Of a stretch of 5,849 nt of DNA, positions 1-5,124 are shown in pieces. The position numbers and the translations under genes are program-made. Positions within the stretch are counted from its first letter, which is position 1. Every line of letters starts with the position of its first letter. This DNA is from an uncultured Verrucomicrobiota bacterium (GTDB taxonomy: Bacteria; Verrucomicrobiota; Kiritimatiellia; RFP12; UBA1067), in contig CAMZET010000099.1 of NCBI GenBank assembly GCA_947305825.1, forward strand, positions 1-5,849, in the 5' to 3' direction. A model generated the notes under the pieces. It was not told the DNA's origin. It made no database searches and was given only the letters and a program-made list of their open reading frames with translations.

Positions 1-2
1 CA

Positions 3-437
3 TTACGGGGCGAAGTCCGTCTTGCCTGAAGCGAGGGCGTTGAACGCCTCCGGCAAAAGCTTGGCGTCGTGGAGGTCGGCTAGCTTCCACCATTCGAACT
101 CAATCCAGTCTTCACGGGCCTGGACGTGAGCGTCTGGCGGCAGTGTCAATTCATAGACGAGGTTTATTTCGGCGTGCGGCTTCGAGTGCTGCTCGAACTT
201 GTTTTCGACGACGCCCAAGAAGCGGCCGACAGTGCATTCGAGACCCGTTTCCTCGAGCATTTCGCGCCGCAGCGCATCTCGCCCGGTCTCGCCGAACTCG
301 ATGTGGCCGCCAGGCAAGTAAGTAGTGCGTCCTCCTTTGGCTTTGCAAAGGAGGACGCTTGCATCGCGGATGCAGACCCCGCGGGCAATCGTCTCGATGC
401 CCGCCAGTTCGTATTCTGGAAAGTTTTCCTGCGCCAT
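3..437 (-). CDS. Nudix hydrolase (nucleoside diphosphate-X pyrophosphatase family), complete
   Basis: Cytosolic enzyme of the Nudix family, which cleaves nucleoside diphosphates linked to another moiety using divalent metal. The full Nudix box GX5EX7REUXEEXGU is visible: G44, E50, then REMLEETGL at residues 58-66, so the metal-binding glutamates E59, E62 and E63 are intact. The preceding LPGGHIEFGE is typical of the superfamily. At 144 residues it is a single-domain protein of normal size, with no signal peptide. Its ATG lies 3 bases after the stop of the upstream galactosidase gene and has no clear Shine-Dalgarno, so translational coupling is likely. The substrate cannot be read from sequence; ADP-ribose-like, oxidised nucleotide or nucleotide-sugar substrates are all possible. 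Codons 26-38 form a perfect 13-bp inverted repeat, annotated separately. Stop is TAA at 5-3. The family call is sure, the substrate unknown. Confidence 0.93.
   Translation of the reverse strand: MAQENFPEYELAGIETIARGVCIRDASVLLCKAKGGRTTYLPGGHIEFGETGRDALRREMLEETGLECTVGRFLGVVENKFEQHSKPHAEINLVYELTLPPDAHVQAREDWIEFEWWKLADLHDAKLLPEAFNALASGKTDFAP
327..358. repeat. Perfect 13-bp inverted repeat (hairpin) inside the Nudix gene
   Basis: Left arm GCGTCCTCCTTTG (327-339) and right arm CAAAGGAGGACGC (346-358) are exact reverse complements separated by the 6-base loop GCTTTG. The arms lie wholly within codons for about residues 26-38 of the Nudix protein, just before the Nudix box. In the mRNA this would be a stable stem that pairs an AAGGAGG (a perfect Shine-Dalgarno-like string) with a CCUCCUU. 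There is no U-tract after it on either strand, so it does not look like an intrinsic terminator. The repeat is seen directly; any function is inference. Confidence 0.9.
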
Positions 438-440
438 GGC

Positions 441-3400
441 TTATTCTACAGGCTCGATTTCAGCCATCGAGGCGAAATCGTCGCCGTAGTGGTTGTCGAG
501 GGCGGTGAAGCGGTAGAAGCCGACTTTGACCACTGGCTTGGCGAAGAGGATTTCCTGCGCATCGGCCGTGTTGGCGAGAGTGGCGCGCGCCGCCTCCGCC
601 CAGCTCTTGCCGTCGCTCGAGACCTCGACCATGCAGTTCTTCACGCGCCCGTTCACGCCGACGTCGCGCCCGAAGACGCGCAGCCCCTTGAGCGTCCGCG
701 GCTTGTCGAAGGCGACGGTGACGGAATGCGGGAAACTGCCCATCGTTGTGCCGTACTGCGAGTGCCAGATTGTGGTGAGGTCGCCGTCGATGACGTGTTC
801 CGCTTCGCCCTCGCCTGGTTCGCGGCTGGAGCACGCTACGATTCGCGCACCCGTGGCGCTGACGCGCTCCGGGAGTTCGGGAAGGGGTTTCTGCGCGGGG
901 TCGGTGGCGAGTGCGGTCAGGTCTCCGCCAAGGGGCGAGAGGGTGAAAGCGAGGTCGTAGTCGCGGTCGCTGCGCAAAATGTCGCGCTCGACGGGGCCAG
1001 GGCCGCACGAGGCGCCGCCGAGACCGCGTGTAGCCGCATAGACGCCAAGATACGTCTTGTCGGAGCGCCAGAGTTCCGGCGGATGCACCGTCTCCACGAG
1101 TTCGGCCGGCGTCCACGGATTTACCTCGAAGGCGAACGGGGCGCCGAGGGTGCGGAGCGTCAAGCCGCCGACGCGCAAGGCGCGGGTGTCTTCGCGGTTG
1201 CCGGAGTCCTGGTTGCGGGCGTACGGCGTGAAGAATTCCTCGGCGTCTGCTTCCCAGCGGCCCAAGAACGCGCCGCTCTTGCGGTCTGGATAGTTTTCCC
1301 ATGGGCCGCAGCCGAACCATTCGACGGAGGCGTTCGACTCGTCGAGCACGAACGAATAGCCGATGCGGGCGAGCTCGAGATTGGGACCGAGCGGACGCAG
1401 ACGCGAGACGCACGAGGCCGTGCCGTTCGGATAGACAGTCCAGCGCGTCGCGACGGCGAAGGTGACGGGTTTGAGCGGCAGCGGGACTTCCTCGACGTTG
1501 ATTTGCGGCCCGCCGTAGCCCGCGAGCGACTCGCCCTTTACGCCGCGCCACGTAGCGAGCGTGGAGAAAGTGAGCGCGCCGCCGGCAAGTTCCTCGACGA
1601 CGGGCGGCTTCCAGCCGGCGGCGACGGGAGCCGCTTCGCAATGGCGCAGGCCGTTGCGGGCCCATTTTTCGCCGAGCGGGACTTCGTTCGACGACGGCGC
1701 GCGGAACACGTCGAGGCCCATAGGCGCTTTGAGAAGCTCGCGGTCCAGGACGCGCCCGTCGCGCAGCCTCCCCTCGCGGACGAGCGACACCAGAGCGCCC
1801 GATGCCGCATCGAACGTGAAACGCGCCCCGCCGGCCGAAAACACGTATTCCACAGCCTCCCCGGCGCCACCGCGCTGCTCGAAGCGCACCGTGCCGCTCT
1901 TGTCGCATATCGCCCGCGTCTCGCGCGCATCCACTAGGTCAATCTGGTCGTCCGCGACAACCGCGCCGTCTTTCACGAACTCGAAACGCAGCGAAACGGA
2001 CGCCTCGGCGTCCTTCAGCGCCTTTATCGCCGCTTCCGGCATGTCGTAGACGGCCTCCTGCTGCGGGCCGAGGTTGTGCAGGTCGATTTCGCCGCGTTTG
2101 CCGCCTTTGCCGTTGGCCAGAACCTGCCAGCGCAGTTTCACGCCGCGCGAATCGATGAAGTAGTTCTTGTTGCGCACGACAAGGCGCGTGTTGAAGTTGG
2201 TGCCCTTGACGGTCCAGTTCTGGTAGACGTGCTTGACTTCGTAGTAGGCCGGGTGCGGCGTGCGGTCGGAGAAGAGCACGCCGTTCATGCAGAACTGCCC
2301 GTCGTTGGGCTGGTCGCCGAAGTCGCCGCCGAAGGCGAGCACGGGCGTCTTGCCGAGCCGCCAGAGCCCCTGGTCAACCCAGTCCCAAATCGTCGCGCCG
2401 AGGATGACGTCGGAGGATTCGATGGCGTCCTGGTAGTCCTTGAGGTTGCCGAGCGCGTTGTTCATGCAGTGGGCGTACTCGGAGATGTAGAAGGGCTTTG
2501 CGGCCTCAGCGTGTGCGGCCTTGGAGACGACCCAGGCGACGCTGGGATACTGGCAGCCCTCCATGTCGGCGACTTCCCAGTCGCGCTCGTAGTGCGTCGG
2601 GCGCGTCAGGTCGCGCGCCTTGATGGCGTCGCGCGCCGCCGCGAAGTTCTCTCCGGGCCCCGCTTCGTTGCCGTAGCTCCATATCACCACGCTCGGATGG
2701 TTCTTGTTGCGCTCCACCATCGCCATGTTCCGCGCCACCGTCATCTTCCGCCAGCTCGTGCAGTGCGACAGCGACTCCACCCCGTAGCCGTAGCCGTGGC
2801 TCTCCACGTTGGCTTCATCGACGACATACATTCCGCGCGTGTCGCACAGATAGTACCAGTAGTCGTCCTGCGGATAGTGCGCGTTACGGACCGCGTTGCA
2901 GTTCGCCTCCTTCATGAGCCGGAAATCCTGCTCGTGGCGCTCCTTCGTGACGAAATGGCCGAGCATCGGGTCCGTTTCGTGGCGGTTGGCGCCTTTGAGC
3001 TTGATTTTCTCGCCGTTGAGGAAGTAGCGGCCGTTCTTTATTTCGGAGACGCGGAAGCCGAACACGGCCGACACCCATTCCTGGCCGTTGTTGACGACGA
3101 GCTTGTAGCAGTTCGGCTCTTCGGCGCTCCAGAGTTTCGGGGAGACGACGGTGAGTTTGCCAGTCGCCGTGCGGCCGACGAGTTCGTCGTTCCAGGTGTA
3201 AAGCGCGGCCTCCGTGCCGCCGTCCATCTCGACGCTAAGTTCCCACGCGCCGCCGTATTCGCCCTCGACCACCGGCCGCGCCGTCGCGAAGAAGTCCCTC
3301 ACGCGCTCCTTCGGGCGCGCGAGCAGCCAGGTGCGGCGGAAGATGCCGGAGAGGCGGAACATGTCCTGGTCCTCGAGATACGCGCCGTCGGAATAGCGGT

Positions 3401-4082
3401 AGACCTCGAGTGCGACGAGGTTGTCTTCGCCGGGGCGCACGAAGCCGGTCACGTTGAACTCCGCCGGCGAGCGGCTGTCCTTGGCGAAGCCGACATATTT
3501 GCCGTTCACCCAGAGGTAGAAGAAGGAGTCGACGCCGTCGAACTTGAGGAAGATGTCGGAGCCGTCCCATTTGGCGGGCACTTTGAAATGTCTGCGGTAG
3601 CTGCCGACCGGGTTGCGCGCGTCGTAGGCGGTGAAGTATTTCGGGGGCTCCAGCATGACGGAGGAGCCGCCCGGAACGTCCTTGGCGAAAGGATAGCTCT
3701 GGTTTGTGTAGATGGGCGTCCCCCAGCCGCCTTTGCCATTTCTGGCGCCGGCCGCCTGCCACGAGCACGGCACGCGTATCGTCGGCCACAGCGAGTCGTC
3801 GAAGTCTTCCCTGTAGAACTCCTTCTGCCTCTCGTCCGGGTTGCGCGCCCAGGAAAAGCGCCACGCGCTGTCGGAGTCGAGCGAAAGCTGCCGCGGCGCG
3901 TATTCCGGCAGAATGCGCAGCGCCGCCTTTTCGTCCGGAAACGACGAGAACGCCGCCCGCATGGGCTCTCGCCCAAGTTCCAGGCGCTGGTTGTCCTGCC
4001 ATTCACGGCCGTCGATTTCCCTCTCTTCCGCCATCGCCGCAAGGCTTGCGGCCAATGCCATCATCGTTGCAATCGTCTTCAT
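441..4082 (-). CDS. lacZ: Secreted LacZ-type beta-galactosidase (GH2) with C-terminal F5/8 type C (discoidin) domain
   Basis: Predicted exported glycoside hydrolase family 2 enzyme cleaving terminal beta-galactosides or related glycans. Residues 1-18 form a signal peptide (MKT, hydrophobic core, probable cut after AMA-18). By analogy with E. coli LacZ: jelly-roll domain about 50-235, Ig-like domain about 238-345, TIM barrel about 346-640, second Ig-like domain about 645-735, large beta domain about 740-1055. Catalytic acid/base is E473 in WSYGNEAGPG; nucleophile is E535 in ISEYAHCMNN. Other active-site matches: LEDQDMFRLSGIFR (236-249), H368 in NRHE, H402 in NAHYP, metal-site E427 and H429, and FCMNG (597-601). 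E. coli LacZ is about 1024 residues; the excess is the signal peptide plus residues about 1075-1213, a discoidin-like fold (VIDGDLTTIWHSQY, VEVSSDGKSW) that may bind glycan. The E. coli Trp999 region reads GGASCGPGP here. An in-frame TAG lies just upstream and no Shine-Dalgarno is seen. The exact substrate is uncertain. Confidence 0.95.
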   Translation of the reverse strand: MKTIATMMALAASLAAMAEEREIDGREWQDNQRLELGREPMRAAFSSFPDEKAALRILPEYAPRQLSLDSDSAWRFSWARNPDERQKEFYREDFDDSLWPTIRVPCSWQAAGARNGKGGWGTPIYTNQSYPFAKDVPGGSSVMLEPPKYFTAYDARNPVGSYRRHFKVPAKWDGSDIFLKFDGVDSFFYLWVNGKYVGFAKDSRSPAEFNVTGFVRPGEDNLVALEVYRYSDGAYLEDQDMFRLSGIFRRTWLLARPKERVRDFFATARPVVEGEYGGAWELSVEMDGGTEAALYTWNDELVGRTATGKLTVVSPKLWSAEEPNCYKLVVNNGQEWVSAVFGFRVSEIKNGRYFLNGEKIKLKGANRHETDPMLGHFVTKERHEQDFRLMKEANCNAVRNAHYPQDDYWYYLCDTRGMYVVDEANVESHGYGYGVESLSHCTSWRKMTVARNMAMVERNKNHPSVVIWSYGNEAGPGENFAAARDAIKARDLTRPTHYERDWEVADMEGCQYPSVAWVVSKAAHAEAAKPFYISEYAHCMNNALGNLKDYQDAIESSDVILGATIWDWVDQGLWRLGKTPVLAFGGDFGDQPNDGQFCMNGVLFSDRTPHPAYYEVKHVYQNWTVKGTNFNTRLVVRNKNYFIDSRGVKLRWQVLANGKGGKRGEIDLHNLGPQQEAVYDMPEAAIKALKDAEASVSLRFEFVKDGAVVADDQIDLVDARETRAICDKSGTVRFEQRGGAGEAVEYVFSAGGARFTFDAASGALVSLVREGRLRDGRVLDRELLKAPMGLDVFRAPSSNEVPLGEKWARNGLRHCEAAPVAAGWKPPVVEELAGGALTFSTLATWRGVKGESLAGYGGPQINVEEVPLPLKPVTFAVATRWTVYPNGTASCVSRLRPLGPNLELARIGYSFVLDESNASVEWFGCGPWENYPDRKSGAFLGRWEADAEEFFTPYARNQDSGNREDTRALRVGGLTLRTLGAPFAFEVNPWTPAELVETVHPPELWRSDKTYLGVYAATRGLGGASCGPGPVERDILRSDRDYDLAFTLSPLGGDLTALATDPAQKPLPELPERVSATGARIVACSSREPGEGEAEHVIDGDLTTIWHSQYGTTMGSFPHSVTVAFDKPRTLKGLRVFGRDVGVNGRVKNCMVEVSSDGKSWAEAARATLANTADAQEILFAKPVVKVGFYRFTALDNHYGDDFASMAEIEPVE

Positions 4083-4098
4083 GCGCCATATTATACCA
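4083..4098 (-). promoter_or_regulatory. Extended -10 promoter of the galactosidase-Nudix operon, leaderless type
   Basis: On the minus strand TGGTATAAT occupies 4098-4090: a consensus TATAAT with the TGn extension of an extended -10 element. Only 7 bases separate it from the ATG at 4082, so the expected transcription start, about 7 bases after the -10, falls at about 4083-4082. The transcript should therefore begin at or within a base or two of the start codon. No good -35 is visible at the 17-bp spacing (AAGCAA there), consistent with an extended -10 promoter. Confidence 0.65.
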
Positions 4099-4239
4099 TT
4101 AAACTACGCCGCTTGCTTCAGCTCGACGGCGTTTGCCACGCGAAAGCACGGTTCGACACCGCAGGCGCGGACCTCGGACGCCGCAAAGGCCGCAGACCGC
4201 AGAATCTGGCGCGACGCGCTTGTGCGTTGCGCTCCGTTG
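4099..4239. other. Divergent intergenic spacer, no gene seen
   Basis: GC-rich stretch between the two divergent promoters. I see no coding sequence with a supported start, no convincing RNA gene and no long inverted repeat. CCGCA occurs four times (4159, 4181, 4190, 4197) with irregular spacing of 22, 9 and 7 bases; this is too short and irregular to call an operator array in a GC-rich genome. A regulator binding between the divergent genes remains possible but is not shown. Confidence 0.5.
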
Positions 4240-4248
4240 TGGTAAAAT
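4220..4248 (+). promoter_or_regulatory. Extended -10 promoter upstream of the glutathione peroxidase gene
   Basis: TGGTAAAAT at 4240-4248 is an extended -10 (TGn plus TAAAAT, one mismatch to TATAAT). A partial -35, TTGTGC at 4220-4225, lies exactly 17 bp upstream and matches only the TTG of TTGACA. Predicted start is about 4255, which gives an mRNA leader of about 100 bases before the ATG. This contrasts with the near-zero leaders of the other two promoters in the window. Confidence 0.55.
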
Positions 4249-4282
4249 AGCCGCCGTTGCCGGGTCGCGGAGCGTCGCGTCG

Positions 4283-4332
4283 ATGGTCAAGACGGCACGC
4301 CGATGAACGGCAAAACCTGGCGCCAACGATAA
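4283..4332 (+). other. Two overlapping mini reading frames in the peroxidase mRNA leader
   Basis: Within the predicted leader, ATG at 4283 opens a 7-codon frame (MVKTARR, TGA 4304-4306). It overlaps through ATGA the ATG at 4303, which opens a 9-codon frame (MNGKTWRQR, TAA 4330-4332). A GGAG at 4269-4272 lies 10 bases before the first ATG. The same segment holds a short hairpin, GCCG-ATGAA-CGGC (4299-4311), and the 8-bp palindrome TGGCGCCA (4318-4325). They could be upstream leader peptides affecting peroxidase translation, but such tiny frames arise readily by chance. Confidence 0.2.
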
Positions 4333-4345
4333 GTAAGAAAGAACG

Positions 4346-4351
4346 AAAGGA
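4346..4351 (+). promoter_or_regulatory. Shine-Dalgarno of the peroxidase gene, bears on start choice
   Basis: AAAGGA at 4346-4351 sits in a purine-rich run (4331-4351). It is only 3 bases from the ATG at 4355 but 9 bases from the ATG at 4361. The spacing favours the second ATG, which would give a protein starting MKADAF. It is the only clear Shine-Dalgarno before a gene in this window. Confidence 0.6.
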
Positions 4352-4354
4352 ATC

Positions 4355-5062
4355 ATGCAGATGAAAGCAGACGCTTTTCTCGTGTCGCTGTCGGCGGCCG
4401 CCGCGCTGGCGGCTGGATGCACGGACAGGTCGGCCCCGCCCGCAGACGATGTCGCCGCCGGACTTGCCGCACCCGAGGCGCTTGCCGCCGCCGAAGAGGC
4501 TGCCGCCGGGACGGTCTACCAGTTCGCCGTCAAGGGGCGCAAGGGCGAGGACGTGCCGCTTTCCGGCTACCGCGGCAAAGTCCTGCTGATAGTGAACACC
4601 GCCACGCGCTGCGGCTTCACGCCGCAGTACGACGGGCTCGAGGCGATGTACGAGCGTCTTGCAGGCAAGGGTTTCGAGGTGCTCGATTTCCCGTGCAACC
4701 AGTTCGGTGCGCAGGCTCCAGGCACCGAAGAGGAAATCCATTCATTCTGCACCATCAACTACAAGACGGCATTTCCGCGCTTCGCGAAGGTCGAGGTGAA
4801 CGGAGAAGACGCCTCGCCGCTTTTCCGTTTCCTTGTGGATAACACGAAGTTCGAGGGCTTCCCGCAGGACGGCAAGATTGCGCCGGTTCTCGAGAAGATG
4901 CTTTCGGAGGCGGATGCCGACTATGCGTCCAAGCCGTCAATCAAGTGGAATTTCACGAAGTTCCTGATAGGGCGCGACGGACGCATAGTCCGCCGATTCG
5001 AGCCGACGGCGCCGCTTGCCGAAGTGGAGGCGGAGGCGGAGAAGGCGCTCGCAGCGCAGTGA
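4355..5062 (+). CDS. gpx: Glutathione peroxidase family protein, predicted outer-membrane lipoprotein, 2-Cys type
   Basis: Thiol peroxidase reducing H2O2 or organic hydroperoxides. Numbering is from the ATG at 4355; the in-frame ATG at 4361 is better spaced from AAAGGA and may be the true start. A hydrophobic stretch ends in LAAGC with C22 as the likely lipidated cysteine; +2 Thr predicts outer-membrane sorting. Residues 23-52 are an Ala/Glu-rich tether, and the catalytic domain is about 53-235. Peroxidatic C86 lies in NTATRCGFTPQY, replacing the selenocysteine of animal enzymes; the tetrad is completed by Q120 (FGAQAPG), W198 and N199 (IKWNFTKFLI). C132 in SFCTINY matches the resolving cysteine of thioredoxin-dependent GPx enzymes, so thioredoxin-like rather than glutathione recycling is likely. 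A segment of about 25 residues (165-193) before IKWNF is longer than in minimal bacterial GPx. It is divergent from the galactosidase operon and has its own promoter. The family is sure; reductant and location are inferred. Confidence 0.93.
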   Translation: MQMKADAFLVSLSAAAALAAGCTDRSAPPADDVAAGLAAPEALAAAEEAAAGTVYQFAVKGRKGEDVPLSGYRGKVLLIVNTATRCGFTPQYDGLEAMYERLAGKGFEVLDFPCNQFGAQAPGTEEEIHSFCTINYKTAFPRFAKVEVNGEDASPLFRFLVDNTKFEGFPQDGKIAPVLEKMLSEADADYASKPSIKWNFTKFLIGRDGRIVRRFEPTAPLAEVEAEAEKALAAQ

Positions 5063-5070
5063 AGCGAGCT

Positions 5071-5107
5071 GCTGCCGGCCGCGCCTAGGCGAGGCCAGCG
5101 AATATTT
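5071..5107 (+). terminator. GC-rich hairpin after the peroxidase gene, weak terminator candidate
   Basis: Starting 8 bases after the TGA, GGCC (5077-5080) pairs with GGCC (5093-5096), and CGC (5082-5084) with GCG (5089-5091), around a CTAG loop with one G-A mismatch between the two blocks. GCT (5071-5073) and AGC (5097-5099) can extend it past a bulge. The core is the 10-bp palindrome CGCCTAGGCG (5082-5091). The following bases (AATATTT at 5101-5107) are AT-rich but are not a proper U-tract, and they already belong to the next promoter. It could terminate weakly or simply insulate the two genes. Confidence 0.35.
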
Positions 5108-5115
5108 GGTATAAT
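5107..5115 (+). promoter_or_regulatory. Extended -10 promoter of the topoisomerase gene, leaderless type
   Basis: TGGTATAAT at 5107-5115 is a perfect TATAAT with TGn extension. The ATG starts at 5125, 9 bases after the hexamer, so the predicted transcript start is about 5121-5123 and the leader only 2-4 bases. No -35 is visible around 5087-5092 and there is no Shine-Dalgarno before the ATG. The AT-rich AATATTT immediately upstream may help melting. Confidence 0.65.
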
Positions 5116-5124
5116 ACGCCGCCA

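Noticed and set aside
327..358. The Nudix hairpin read as an intrinsic terminator.
   Set aside because: Neither strand has a T-run after the stem, and it lies in the middle of an intact coding sequence.
126..1937. A 603-codon open frame on the plus strand, antisense to the galactosidase and the 5' part of the Nudix gene.
   Set aside because: It spans two well-supported minus-strand genes, its product is Arg/Ala-rich with no recognisable domain, and it has no ribosome binding site. Long antisense frames are expected opposite GC-rich coding sequence.
4146..4173. GGTTCGACACC followed by a possible acceptor end, resembling a tRNA T-arm.
   Set aside because: Only three base pairs form in the T-stem, and no matching 5' acceptor, D-arm or anticodon arm is found upstream.
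4159..4201. Four CCGCA words close together in the divergent spacer.
   Set aside because: Irregular spacing, a 5-base unit and GC-rich surroundings make a chance cluster likely; not enough for an operator or repeat array.
2076..4250. A 724-codon open frame on the plus strand opposite the N-terminal part of the galactosidase.
   Set aside because: The product is a compositionally biased mix of Val, Ala, Arg and His without motifs; the opposite strand encodes intact GH2 catalytic motifs. It is a codon-bias shadow.
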